Assembly (NCBI GenBank): GCA_902763505.1
Contig: CACWSO010000013.1
Span: 1 to 55,668, forward strand
Direction: 5' to 3'
DNA: 55,668 bases
From: an uncultured Eubacteriales bacterium
GTDB taxonomy: Bacteria > Bacillota > Clostridia > Peptostreptococcales > Anaerovoracaceae
Under the pieces are notes generated by a model. That model saw only the letters and a program-made list of their open reading frames with translations, ran no database searches and was not told where the DNA came from. The position numbers and the translations under genes are program-made. Of the stretch, positions 1 through 9,018 are shown one piece after another (the stretch's first letter is position 1; every line of letters starts with the position of its first letter).

Positions 1-1
1 C

Positions 2-199
2 AAGGACGAGAAGAAGACACCGGATGCAGAGATCGTAGGCAAGATCGTACAGAACGCAATGAACAAGGGCCTGATGCTGGAAGCAGCAGGAACATTCAAT
101 AACGTTATCAGAATCCTTTGCCCACTGGTTGCAACTGATGAGCAGCTGGAAGCAGGACTGAAGATCTTCGAAGAAGCACTGGCAGAAGCTGCTAAATAA
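2..199 (+). CDS. Class III aminotransferase, C-terminal fragment (GabT-like)
   Basis: The last 65 residues of a protein that begins before the window. The readable tail holds the small-domain pattern of class III (pyridoxal phosphate, fold type I) aminotransferases: NKGLMLEAAG, then NVIRILCPLVATDEQLEAGL and a closing helix. This arrangement is typical of 4-aminobutyrate and related omega-aminotransferases. The PLP lysine lies outside the window, so the substrate cannot be judged. A strong hairpin terminator begins 38 nt after the stop codon, so this is the last gene of its transcript. Confidence 0.75.
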   Translation, partial: KDEKKTPDAEIVGKIVQNAMNKGLMLEAAGTFNNVIRILCPLVATDEQLEAGLKIFEEALAEAAK

Positions 200-236
200 G
201 AAGAAGCGCATAAGCGCAGTCTAAACAAACAGCGAT

Positions 237-287
237 ATCCCGCAGAGCAGAGACCGCAATGGTCCCGCTTCTGCGGGATTTTGTTTT
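237..287 (+). terminator. Intrinsic terminator after the aminotransferase
   Basis: ATCCCGCAGA at 237-246 pairs with TCTGCGGGAT at 270-279 (10 bp), followed by TTTGTTTT. It separates the aminotransferase from the M28 peptidase gene. Confidence 0.85.
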
Positions 288-380
288 ATCTGTGTTTTTA
301 TTGTGCTAAACCGATAAAGATATAGTAAAATGTATAAAGTAAAAACGAAAGCAAACCATATGAGAGGAGGAGTAACGGAC

Positions 381-2483
381 ATGAAAAAACTACTGGCCAT
401 ATTGATGTCTTTGGTTTTTGCATTCACCATGTTTGGTCTTTCGGGATGTGGAAACGAAGAGGCTCAGATGGAGGAAGAGGAGGCCGCAGCAGAACCGGCA
501 GTGGAACTCAGCGAAGAGTATACTGCCTTTGCAGATGCGGTTGACATGGATTTCGCCAAGGAAGTTAATAAAACAGTTGCATCCTTCGGGGATGACGAAG
601 CAGTAGGAATGAGATCCGCAGGATCCCCGGCCGAAAAAGAGACATGTGATTATCTGGAAGGCGTGATGAATGATATCGGACTGAACAACGTTACAGTTGA
701 TAACATTACCGTCGATGGATGGACCTTCAACGGCGCGAATATCACATTCACAAATGCGAAGGGTGAAGAGCAAAAGATCGATCTGGGCGGATATCAGACG
801 ACGATCCAGGCTGACAATCAGGAGGTCGAGCTCGTATACGTCAATCGCGGAACGGAAGAAGACTACGAGGGACTGGATGTTACCGGTAAGCTGGTGCTCT
901 TTGAAATTAACCAGGAAGAAGATTGGTGGATCAACTACCCTGCTTATCAGGCAAAGGAGAAGGGTGCCCTTTGCGCAATTGCCATGAGGGAGTTTGCAAA
1001 CAAGGATGAAGATGGAACGAGAATCGGCGTGCAGGATGTATGCGGGCCTGCGGATGCTCCGGCGCTTGCAATCAGCCGCAAAGACTGCAATGCTCTGAAG
1101 AAGGCCATCAAAGCATCCGGTGAGGATTCCATCAAGGTCACATTCAACGCGGATTCGAAGGTGACGGAGAATGCGACGTCCCACAATCTCTACGGAGAGA
1201 TTCCGGGAGCGGAAGACGAGACGATCTTTGTATTTGCTCACATGGATGGATATTTCCACGCTGCATATGATGATGCGTGGGGCGTTGCTGTCAGCATGGC
1301 TATCGCAAAGGCTATGATCGACAGCGGCTACACGCCGGATAAGACGATTCGCTTCTGCATACACGGCGCAGAAGAATGGGGACGTGAAGGAAGTGAATAC
1401 GACTGGTCTGTAGGAGCCTATGAGGACATCATGACCAATCACCCTGATTGGGTCGATGGTGGATTTGCAATCGTAAACAACGACAGTGGATATACCGTTG
1501 AAGGAGAACCGAACAAAGGCACCAGAAGCTCTATCGAGCTGAAATCCTTTGCCAAGAGCAGCATAGATGAACTTGCAGACAGCTCCAAGTACACATGGAA
1601 GCATCAGAATCTGAGCACATACACAGAGGATTTCCAGTGGACGAGAATGGGTATTCCGGCGATCTGCGCAGGAGATGGCGATGGAACCAGTTATGATGAC
1701 AACGGTTATCACTCCACCTACGACAGTTGGGAATACCAGCCTTTGGATGAAGAGGGTATGGCGGAGATGATCAGAACCTTTGGAAAGGTCACAATGGATC
1801 TGGATTCCTGCCTCGTCAGACCGATGAACTTCAAGGCGAGAATCAAGAATTTCGAGAAATCGCTTAATGACGATGCGAAGGATCAGTTCGCAGAGTCACT
1901 TGAAGAAGCATATGCGGCGGCTGACGCACTTAAGGCTGTCATGGATGAAGTGGAGGAATCCGGTGATGACGCTGCGGCAACGGAGCTGAATAAACAGACA
2001 CAGGAAGTGTATCTGGCGTTCCAGAATTCTCTCCTCGGACTCGACTTTATCAACGTAGACGCCATCATCAGACATGACATGTATGAAGATAATATCGAGT
2101 ATCTTGACCAGACGATCAAAGCACTGGAGGCAGGCAATATCCAGGAAGCCTATGACGAGTATCTGTGGGCAATCGACTGGTCATGGTACGATATGTTCTT
2201 TGATAAAGGGACAACAGATTACATGAAGAACCAGCTCTTCAGCAAGCGTGATGATACTTGGGGCGCAGACCTCATCAAGTATCCTCATGCAGATACCAAT
2301 GCCATCGTCGTATCCCTGAGAGATAAATACGATCAAGAAGGCGCAGATGTCAGCGAAGAAATTGCGGCACTGAAAGCAATCAAAGCCCAGCAGGAAGGTT
2401 ATCTGAAAGAAGTATATGCAGAGGAATTGGCCGGCATCCAGAACGCCACAAAGCTGATGAATGGAATTGTAACAAACGAATAA
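381..2483 (+). CDS. Secreted M28-family zinc peptidase lipoprotein
   Basis: A 700-residue predicted extracellular lipoprotein. The first 24 residues form a lipoprotein signal ending in the lipobox LSGC, then an acidic linker. A PA-like insert fits about residues 150-250. The M28 di-zinc core is visible: His287 in AHMDGY, Asp297/298 in YDDAWG, catalytic Glu331 in GAEEWG, an NND motif, and His444 in GYHSTYD. It is expected to trim peptides outside the cell. The C-terminal about 230 residues are helical and acidic with no recognised domain. An upstream in-frame ATG at 330 exists, but AGGAGG at 366-371 and the signal peptide fix the start at 381. A possible -10 (TATAGT, 321-326) lies upstream. 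Confidence 0.85.
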   Translation: MKKLLAILMSLVFAFTMFGLSGCGNEEAQMEEEEAAAEPAVELSEEYTAFADAVDMDFAKEVNKTVASFGDDEAVGMRSAGSPAEKETCDYLEGVMNDIGLNNVTVDNITVDGWTFNGANITFTNAKGEEQKIDLGGYQTTIQADNQEVELVYVNRGTEEDYEGLDVTGKLVLFEINQEEDWWINYPAYQAKEKGALCAIAMREFANKDEDGTRIGVQDVCGPADAPALAISRKDCNALKKAIKASGEDSIKVTFNADSKVTENATSHNLYGEIPGAEDETIFVFAHMDGYFHAAYDDAWGVAVSMAIAKAMIDSGYTPDKTIRFCIHGAEEWGREGSEYDWSVGAYEDIMTNHPDWVDGGFAIVNNDSGYTVEGEPNKGTRSSIELKSFAKSSIDELADSSKYTWKHQNLSTYTEDFQWTRMGIPAICAGDGDGTSYDDNGYHSTYDSWEYQPLDEEGMAEMIRTFGKVTMDLDSCLVRPMNFKARIKNFEKSLNDDAKDQFAESLEEAYAAADALKAVMDEVEESGDDAAATELNKQTQEVYLAFQNSLLGLDFINVDAIIRHDMYEDNIEYLDQTIKALEAGNIQEAYDEYLWAIDWSWYDMFFDKGTTDYMKNQLFSKRDDTWGADLIKYPHADTNAIVVSLRDKYDQEGADVSEEIAALKAIKAQQEGYLKEVYAEELAGIQNATKLMNGIVTNE

Positions 2484-2518
2484 GACGAATCATTTATAAA
2501 TCATTGCGGAAGGAAGAC

Positions 2519-3505
2519 ATGCTTCTGATTATCAACGACAGCAATAATGCATATTACAATCTGGCAGCAGAGGAATATCTCATCGACAACTTCGATGAGG
2601 ACATTGTGATGCTGTGGCGTAATGACAACACCGTTGTTGTAGGAAAAAATCAGAATACTATAGAGGAGATCGACAGTCGCTATGTGGAAGAGCATAGCAT
2701 CAGCGTTGTCCGACGTCTGACTGGCGGCGGTGCCGTCTTCCATGACATGGGGAATGTGAATTACACGATCATCCAGCCTTATCAGGAGGGGTTGTTCTCC
2801 AACTATGCGTACTTCACAGAAGCAGTCCGTGATTTTTTGCAGGGACTCGGCATTAGCGCTGAGCTAAGCGGAAGAAACGATTTAATGATTGACGGGAAAA
2901 AATTCTCCGGGAATGCCCAGTGCGTCAGAAAGGGCAGAATGATGCACCATGGAACACTCATGTTCCGTTCTGATGTGAAAGACATTTCCGGAGCCCTCAC
3001 CCCGAACCGAAAGAAGACGGAGAGCAAAGGCGTGAAGTCTGTTCAGTCCCATGTGACGAACATTTCCTCTCACCTGCCGTATGACAGGATGAGCGTTGAA
3101 GACTTCATGGACCGGCTGTATCATTATTTCCTGCGTCGGTTTCCGGAAGCCGTTCCTTATGAACTGACACAGGAAGAGAAAACCGCCATCCAGCAGCTGA
3201 CGGATGAGAAGTATTCCACCTGGGAGTGGAATTACGGCGCCTCTCCTGCCTTTGGAGTAAGCGCCAGCCACAAGTATGACTTCGGACTCGTTGATGTCAG
3301 ACTGAATGTCATACGCGGCTGCATCAAAGAGATTCGCATTTTCGGTGACTTCTTTGGCGTTAGAAGTATTTCGGAACTTGAGGATTTACTCGTCGGCACT
3401 GAATACCGGGCCGACGCCATCAGACAGGTGCTTGCCGGCATTGCGCTCGGCGATTACATCAGTGGAATGACAGCGGAAGGACTAACGGACCTCATCGTCC
3501 GGTAA
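2519..3505 (+). CDS. lplA: Lipoate-protein ligase A
   Basis: A 328-residue cytosolic ligase that activates lipoate with ATP and attaches it to lipoyl-domain lysines (2-oxoacid dehydrogenases, GcvH). The BPL/LplA fold is recognisable from NAYYNLAAEEYL near the start, RRLTGGGAVFHD (lipoate-binding loop), NYTI and the catalytic-lysine stretch DGKKFSGNAQ. The C-terminal small domain is present, as in full-length LplA. An in-frame TTG at 2504 would add five residues, but GGAAGGA just before the ATG at 2519 favours the shorter form. A terminator follows the gene. Confidence 0.9.
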   Translation: MLLIINDSNNAYYNLAAEEYLIDNFDEDIVMLWRNDNTVVVGKNQNTIEEIDSRYVEEHSISVVRRLTGGGAVFHDMGNVNYTIIQPYQEGLFSNYAYFTEAVRDFLQGLGISAELSGRNDLMIDGKKFSGNAQCVRKGRMMHHGTLMFRSDVKDISGALTPNRKKTESKGVKSVQSHVTNISSHLPYDRMSVEDFMDRLYHYFLRRFPEAVPYELTQEEKTAIQQLTDEKYSTWEWNYGASPAFGVSASHKYDFGLVDVRLNVIRGCIKEIRIFGDFFGVRSISELEDLLVGTEYRADAIRQVLAGIALGDYISGMTAEGLTDLIVR

Positions 3506-3540
3506 AGCAACCGCTTTCGCACTCGGATAAATCAACAGCA

Positions 3541-3584
3541 AATAGACCCAAAAACCGGTCATGCGGCATATTGGGTCTATTTTA
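3541..3584 (+). terminator. Intrinsic terminator after lplA
   Basis: AATAGACCCA (3541-3550) pairs with TGGGTCTATT (3572-3581), followed by TTATT. It isolates lplA from the copper module. Confidence 0.8.
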
Positions 3585-3613
3585 TTAATTGGAAGTTTAG
3601 TTCAATGGAGGCC

Positions 3614-3642
3614 TTTACACATACCCCTAGGGGGTATATAAT
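3614..3642 (+). promoter_or_regulatory. csoR-copA promoter with CsoR operator in its spacer
   Basis: TTTACA (3614-3619), a 17-nt spacer and TATAAT (3637-3642) form a near-consensus sigma-A promoter. The spacer holds the G-tract palindrome ATACCCCTAGGGGGTAT (3621-3637), the form of known CsoR operators. Apo-CsoR bound here would block both promoter boxes, and Cu(I) would release it. The element therefore predicts copper-inducible, autoregulated expression of csoR and copA. Confidence 0.88.
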
Positions 3643-3666
3643 GAGTGCCGTCAGGAGGACAAAAAA

Positions 3667-4002
3667 ATGAACAGAGCGATACAAGATAACTGCTGCAGCA
3701 GACAAACAGAGAACTGCTGTGGGACAAGAACGAAAGAAAGATCCCAGGCGGAATATAAAGATTTGATCAATCGGCTCAGCCGCATTGAAGGTCAGATTAG
3801 AGGATTGAAGAGAATGGTAGAAGAAGGCGCATACTGTCCGGACATACTCAACCAGAGCGCGGCGGCAAGCGCGGCATTGTCCAGTTTCAATCGTGTGCTC
3901 ATGTCGAATCACATCAAAAGCTGTGTGATCGATGACGTGAGAGCAGGAAATGATGAAACAGTGGATGAGCTTCTTGGCGTTTTGCAGAAGCTCATGAAAT
4001 AA
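3667..4002 (+). CDS. csoR: Copper-sensing transcriptional repressor CsoR
   Basis: A 111-residue all-helical DUF156/CsoR repressor. The Cu(I) ligand set is visible as Cys in AYCPDIL, then His and Cys in NHIKSCV, matching the C...H-x3-C pattern of CsoR. The nickel/cobalt (RcnR) and formaldehyde (FrmR) branches differ at the first position. The RLSRIEGQIRGLKRMVEE helix is the family hallmark. An odd N-terminal extension carries two Cys-Cys pairs (CCSRQTENCC) not needed for the core fold; it could be an extra metal site. The gene lies behind its own operator and 17 nt before copA. Confidence 0.93.
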   Translation: MNRAIQDNCCSRQTENCCGTRTKERSQAEYKDLINRLSRIEGQIRGLKRMVEEGAYCPDILNQSAAASAALSSFNRVLMSNHIKSCVIDDVRAGNDETVDELLGVLQKLMK

Positions 4003-4019
4003 GCTGAGTAAGACAGAGG

Positions 4020-6572
4020 TTGAGTAAGGCAGAAATCATTAAGGCAAACAGAAAAATGGAACAGTATTTCGTGACAGGGATGAGCTGCGCAGCATGTCAG
4101 GCGAGAGTGGAGAAAGCAGTATCCAATGTGCCGGGCGTTGAAAGCTGTTCAGTCAGTCTGCTGACATATTCCATGGGAGTCGAAGGGACAGCTTCCCCGG
4201 ATGACATTATAGAAGCAGTAGAGAAGGCCGGCTACGGAGCAAGAGCGAAGAACACATCGGCAAGCGCATCTGCAGCCGACGAAGAGATGCTGCGCGATAC
4301 GGAGACACCGGTACTGAAGAAGAGATTGATTTCTTCCGTAGCGGTTCTTGTTGTGCTCATGTACTTTTCGATGGGCCACAGCATGATGGGCTTTCCGCTT
4401 CCTGGTTTTTTCGAGGGGAATCACATCGCAGTCGGTATGGTGGAGATGATACTGGCCTTTGTGGTCATGCTGATCAACAAGAAGTTTTTCACCAGCGGTT
4501 TCAAATCGCTGATTCATAGGGCACCAAACATGGACACGCTGGTGGCTATGGGTTCATCAGTTTCATTTGTTTGGAGCATGCTCTTGTTATTTAAAATGAC
4601 GAGAGACCTGACGGATGGTAATATGGATGCCGTGATGGAAGGCGGACACAGCTTGTACTTTGAGACGGCAGCCATGATCGTCACACTCATCACCATCGGC
4701 AAGATGCTGGAAGCCATGTCCAAAGGCAGGACGACCGATGCGCTGAAAAGCCTGATGAAACTGTCTCCAAAAGAAGTGACGATCATCGTAGACGATGAGG
4801 AAAGAATCGTACCAGTCGAAGACGTCAAGGTCGGTGATGTTTTTGCCTTGAAACCGGGAGAGAACATACCGGTAGATGGCGTCATCATCGAAGGAAGCAC
4901 CGCAGTCAACGAAGCGGCGCTGACGGGCGAAAGCATTCCGGTCGATAAAGCCGAAGGAGATCAGATTTCCGCAGCGACCCTGAACCAGTCGGGATACATC
5001 AGGGCAAAAGCCACGAGAGTGGGACAGGATACAACCCTATCACAGATCATCAAGATGGTTAGCGATGCTGCTGCAACGAAGGCACCGATTGCGAAGATTG
5101 CAGATAAAGTATCCGGCATCTTCGTACCTGCAGTGCTGATTATCGCAGCCATCGTAATCATCATCTGGATCATAGCAGGCCAGGAGATCGGTTACGCACT
5201 TGCCCGCGGTATCTCCGTTCTGGTGATCAGCTGTCCATGCGCTTTGGGACTTGCGACGCCGGTTGCGATTATGGTTGGCAATGGGCTTGGCGCTAAAAAC
5301 GGAATTCTCTTCAAAACCGCGCAGTCGCAGGAAGAGGCAGGGCGCATCGGTATCGTTGTTTTAGATAAGACGGGTACGATTACAGAAGGACAGCCGGTTG
5401 TCACGGATGTAATTCCGGCAGAAGATATGGATGAAGACGCATTCATCGCGAAGACTTACGCACTTGAATGCAAAAGCGAACATCCTCTCGCAAAGGCAGT
5501 GACAGAAGCTGCAAAGGCAAGAAACCTGAGGCCGGAAGAGGTGACAGATTTTACGGCAGTCGCCGGAAACGGATTGACCAGCAAGTTGGGTGAACAGGAG
5601 CTGATTGGCGGAAATCAGGAGTTCATTCAGAAGAGATCCGGCATCGAGATTGAAGAGAAATATACACTGCTTGCAGAGAAGCTCGCAGGAGAGGGAAAGA
5701 CCTGTCTCTACTTCGCAGAGAGCGGACGGTTCCTTGGAATCATAGCAGTTGCAGATACGATAAAAGAGGACAGCCCTGAGGCGATTCGCCAGCTTAAGAA
5801 TATGGGTATCCGTGTCGTCATGCTGACAGGAGACAACGAACGGACAGCACGTGCAATCGCCGAGCAGACAGGAGTGGATGAAGTTATCTCAGGGGTCAAA
5901 CCTGACGGCAAGGACAGGGAGATTCGAAAACTTAAGAAAAAAGGAAAAGTCGCGATGGTCGGAGATGGCATCAATGATGCTCCCGCGCTCACAAGAGCAG
6001 ATGTGGGCATCGCCATCGGAGCCGGAACCGATGTGGCCATCGACGCCGCTGATGTCGTGCTGATGAACAACAGACTTTCCGAAGTGCCTGCTGCAATCAG
6101 GCTGAGCAGGGCAACGCTCAGGAACATACATGAAAATCTTTTCTGGGCATTCATATACAACGTCATATTGATTCCGGTTGCAGCGGGAGCATATGTCAGC
6201 CTGACAGGCTGGACAATGAATCCGATGCTCGGAGCAGCAGCGATGAGCTTATCGAGCGTTTGTGTTTGTATGAATGCGCTTAGACTCAATCTATTTGATA
6301 TCCACAGCACACAAAGAGATAAGAAAATAAAGATCAAGACAGTAGAAACGGAGGAACAGGAAATGGAAAAAACGATGAACATTGAAGGCATGATGTGCAC
6401 ACACTGCGAAGCGACGGTGAAAAAGGCGCTTGAGGCAATTGATGGCGTGGAAACCGCAGAAGTAAGCCATGAGCAGGATAAAGCTGTCGTAACATTGAAT
6501 GCAGATGTGGCAGATGACGTCTTGAAGAACGCTGTAGAGGCGAAGGATTACACGGTTATTTCTATCGAATAA
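4020..6572 (+). CDS. copA: Copper-exporting P1B-type ATPase with C-terminal CopZ-like domain
   Basis: An 850-residue Cu(I) efflux pump. Order: N-terminal heavy-metal domain with GMSCAAC (Cys23, Cys26), two membrane helices, TGES actuator loop, CPC transport motif (Cys405-Pro-Cys407), phosphorylation site DKTGT (Asp449), SEHPLA nucleotide motif, GDGINDAP (Asp649) and two last helices. The protein then carries a second heavy-metal domain (GMMCTHC, Cys793/Cys796) after a basic linker; an extra C-terminal domain of this kind is uncommon. TTG 4020 is the longest start, and ATG 4056 is possible; neither has an ideal ribosome site. Co-transcribed with csoR. Confidence 0.93.
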   Translation: MSKAEIIKANRKMEQYFVTGMSCAACQARVEKAVSNVPGVESCSVSLLTYSMGVEGTASPDDIIEAVEKAGYGARAKNTSASASAADEEMLRDTETPVLKKRLISSVAVLVVLMYFSMGHSMMGFPLPGFFEGNHIAVGMVEMILAFVVMLINKKFFTSGFKSLIHRAPNMDTLVAMGSSVSFVWSMLLLFKMTRDLTDGNMDAVMEGGHSLYFETAAMIVTLITIGKMLEAMSKGRTTDALKSLMKLSPKEVTIIVDDEERIVPVEDVKVGDVFALKPGENIPVDGVIIEGSTAVNEAALTGESIPVDKAEGDQISAATLNQSGYIRAKATRVGQDTTLSQIIKMVSDAAATKAPIAKIADKVSGIFVPAVLIIAAIVIIIWIIAGQEIGYALARGISVLVISCPCALGLATPVAIMVGNGLGAKNGILFKTAQSQEEAGRIGIVVLDKTGTITEGQPVVTDVIPAEDMDEDAFIAKTYALECKSEHPLAKAVTEAAKARNLRPEEVTDFTAVAGNGLTSKLGEQELIGGNQEFIQKRSGIEIEEKYTLLAEKLAGEGKTCLYFAESGRFLGIIAVADTIKEDSPEAIRQLKNMGIRVVMLTGDNERTARAIAEQTGVDEVISGVKPDGKDREIRKLKKKGKVAMVGDGINDAPALTRADVGIAIGAGTDVAIDAADVVLMNNRLSEVPAAIRLSRATLRNIHENLFWAFIYNVILIPVAAGAYVSLTGWTMNPMLGAAAMSLSSVCVCMNALRLNLFDIHSTQRDKKIKIKTVETEEQEMEKTMNIEGMMCTHCEATVKKALEAIDGVETAEVSHEQDKAVVTLNADVADDVLKNAVEAKDYTVISIE
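6350..6365 (+). promoter_or_regulatory. Internal ribosome site and start inside copA for a CopZ-like peptide
   Basis: GGAGG at 6350-6354 stands 8 nt before an in-frame ATG at 6363. Initiation here would give a free 69-residue protein ending at the copA stop, consisting exactly of the GMMCTHC heavy-metal domain (CopZ size and layout). The ribosome site is better than either candidate at the copA start. It may be functional, or a relic of a separate copZ gene that fused to copA. Confidence 0.55.
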
Positions 6573-6597
6573 TCGACGGCAGTTCAGTCAGAAGAAC

Positions 6598-7617
6598 ATG
6601 AAAAATATCAGACCAGTATTTCACAAAAGCACGATCAACACGGATCCTGCGGTTGAAGAATGGCTCGGCAGTCAGAATGCATCTAATGATGAAAGCATCA
6701 GAGAGTACATCATCCACCATAAGCGGAGCATCGAAGAGATGATCTTCTGGGAGGACAAGGTGGCGTGGATGCAGAATTACCTGACGGTCCGAAAGGATTT
6801 CATTGAGCGGAGCATAGATAAACGCATCAAGCGCGACTATGCTTATCTTGACGTGATCGACAGTTTGATTCAGAGAGCAATCGAAGAGAACTGCATGCAG
6901 ATTCGTGCCTGGCTTGTAGAGTACAAGAACAGAACCTTTGGCAATGCCTTTATAGATGAGGCGGAAGCAGACCAGTTCGATTTGGAATTTGAACTCAGGG
7001 ATCCTTTGCCGGCGGAAAAACACGCCGTTGGAGAAGAGCTCAGATTGGGCAGCTACTGTTATGATGCTTCCGGGCAGAAACGGGATATCGTCTGGCAGGT
7101 ACTTGACATCATTGAGGACAGGGCGCTGATCGTAAGCCGGGAAGTACTCGCGTTCAAGCGCTTTAATGAAGACTGGGGAAGGATGACATGGGAGAATTGT
7201 TCTCTGCGAAAATGGCTCAATGAAGACTTCCTGCAGACTGCCTTTACAGAAGAGGAACGGTATAGAATCGCCCGCGGATCGATTCGTAACAGAAAGAATG
7301 ATATGTTCGGAACGGATGCTGGGCCGGACACGGAAGACAGCGTTTTTCTGCTCAGTATGGAAGAGGCCAGAGAATACTACACAAGCGATGAAGACCGTCA
7401 GGTTATGGCGACGCCATACGCAACAGCAGAAGCCGGCTTCGCCGGCGATGCGGAAGCGGCACCGTGGCGGCTCCGTACACCGGGATATAAAGGCGGGTGT
7501 TATAATGCGTATATCCGCACAAACGGAATGATCAATACACACGGTTGCTTTAACGATCAGGATGGTTTCGGAATCCGTCCTGCCATGTGGGTAAAGCTAA
7601 AGAATGAACATCAATAA
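6598..7617 (+). CDS. DUF6273-like protein of unknown function
   Basis: A 339-residue soluble protein with no signal peptide or membrane segment. Residues 1-135 are charged and helical without a recognised domain. The C-terminal half (about 140-337) matches the pattern of DUF6273 proteins: an opening beta segment LGSYCYD, then WQVLDI, RALIVSREVL, SLRKWLNEDF, and the closing GFGIRPAMWVKL. Such domains occur widely in gut Clostridia but have no established function. Its stop overlaps the start of the VWA-like gene by 14 nt, so the two are translationally coupled. The ribosome site is weak (AGAAGA). Confidence 0.6.
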   Translation: MKNIRPVFHKSTINTDPAVEEWLGSQNASNDESIREYIIHHKRSIEEMIFWEDKVAWMQNYLTVRKDFIERSIDKRIKRDYAYLDVIDSLIQRAIEENCMQIRAWLVEYKNRTFGNAFIDEAEADQFDLEFELRDPLPAEKHAVGEELRLGSYCYDASGQKRDIVWQVLDIIEDRALIVSREVLAFKRFNEDWGRMTWENCSLRKWLNEDFLQTAFTEEERYRIARGSIRNRKNDMFGTDAGPDTEDSVFLLSMEEAREYYTSDEDRQVMATPYATAEAGFAGDAEAAPWRLRTPGYKGGCYNAYIRTNGMINTHGCFNDQDGFGIRPAMWVKLKNEHQ

Positions 7618-8992
7618 ACCGACAGAAAAAAACACTGGCACAATCGCCCGTGAAATACTGGACCTGGCCCGTAATACACTGCTTCTGCATCTCCGCTTCA
7701 TGGATATGGCCATATGCAGTCTGAAACTGCAGGAGTATCGCGGCACGATTGCGGTTGACGAAGAGGCGATTTCGTTCGACCCGGAATTTGTGATTGCAAA
7801 GTACAGGGCAGACAAGAGCATGCTCCCGCGCCTTTACCTGCACATGGTATTCCACTGCGTGTTTCACCACATTCCTGAGGAAACACCTGTAGACGCGCGG
7901 CTTTGGAATCTGGCCTGTGATATCACCGTCGAAAATATAATCGACGGGATGCACCTTGGGAGCATCTACTGTGAGACAGGCGTTAACGAGAAAAGGCAGC
8001 TGGAAAAACTGAAGACAAAAGTGAGCACGATCACGGCTGAGAAACTGTATCGGTACTTCGCAGAAGAAAAGCTGCCGGAAAAAGAGATCGAGGAACTGGA
8101 AGAATCATTCGCAGCGGATGATCACATAGGATGGTACAGGGACAGCGGAGCACGGACTGTCATTACAACCTATGGCACCGGGGATTCCTATATCGAGGAA
8201 GAATCCGACGAAGGCGAGCTTGCCTTTGGTTCAGGTGAAAGCGAAGAAGGCGGCGTCCAAAAGAAAAAAGATAAGTGGCGCGACATCGCGGAAATGATGC
8301 TGATGGAACTGGAGAGTTTTGCGAAACGCCAGGGAGACACCGCCGGAGACATGCTCCAAAACCTGAGAGAATCGACGAGAGAGAAGTACGACTATGCCAC
8401 GTTTTTGAAGAAATTCTCCGTCATGGGAGAAGAGATGACGGTGAGCGATGAGGACTTCGACTATATCTTTTATACATATGGGCTGAAACTCTATCAGAAC
8501 ATGCCGCTGATCGAGCCGTTGGAATACAAAGAATCCAGGAGAATACGGGACTTCGTGATCGCAATCGACACATCGGGTTCCGTCTCAGGAGAACTGGTTC
8601 AGAAATTCATCGATAAGACATATAATATACTGCAGCAGGAGGACAGTTTCTTCCGCAAGGTCAACCTGCACATCATTCAATGCGATACGGAGATTCACGA
8701 GCATGTCAAACTCACTTCGAAGCTTGAAGTCGACCGTTACCTGAAGGAGATGGTTCTCAAGGGATTTGGCGGCACAGATTTTAGACCTATATTTGAATTT
8801 GTGAATGAGATGAACAGCGCAGGGGAGTTCACGGATTTCAAAGGACTGATTTATTTCACGGACGGTTACGGAACATATCCTTCGAAGCCTCCGGATTATC
8901 AAACCGCATTTGTGTTTATCGACGATGAGTACAATAATTACAATGTACCTTCCTGGGCGATCAAAATAATACTGCAAAGTCATGAACTGTAG
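7604..8992 (+). CDS. VWA-like metallopeptidase-type protein (DUF2201 family), partner of MoxR ATPase
   Basis: A 462-residue soluble protein. The N-terminal region carries His80-x3-His84-x3-His88-His89 in a helix, typical of the putative metallopeptidase domain that precedes VWA-like domains in the COG3864/DUF2201 group. An acidic linker follows (about 190-225). The C-terminal VWA-like domain begins with FVIAIDTSGSVSG, a good MIDAS motif (Asp322, Ser324, Ser326). The next gene is a MoxR-type AAA+ ATPase. Such pairs are thought to act as ATPase plus metal-binding adaptor in complex assembly or metal insertion; the client here is unknown. Confidence 0.8.
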   Translation: MNINKPTEKNTGTIAREILDLARNTLLLHLRFMDMAICSLKLQEYRGTIAVDEEAISFDPEFVIAKYRADKSMLPRLYLHMVFHCVFHHIPEETPVDARLWNLACDITVENIIDGMHLGSIYCETGVNEKRQLEKLKTKVSTITAEKLYRYFAEEKLPEKEIEELEESFAADDHIGWYRDSGARTVITTYGTGDSYIEEESDEGELAFGSGESEEGGVQKKKDKWRDIAEMMLMELESFAKRQGDTAGDMLQNLRESTREKYDYATFLKKFSVMGEEMTVSDEDFDYIFYTYGLKLYQNMPLIEPLEYKESRRIRDFVIAIDTSGSVSGELVQKFIDKTYNILQQEDSFFRKVNLHIIQCDTEIHEHVKLTSKLEVDRYLKEMVLKGFGGTDFRPIFEFVNEMNSAGEFTDFKGLIYFTDGYGTYPSKPPDYQTAFVFIDDEYNNYNVPSWAIKIILQSHEL

Positions 8993-9018
8993 CATAAACA
9001 ATAAATGGAGAAACAAGC

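Noticed and set aside
390-1712. A 440-codon minus-strand open frame
   Set aside because: It lies wholly opposite the M28 peptidase, has no ribosome site and codes for a Cys/His/Ile-rich product without motifs; a shadow of the real gene.
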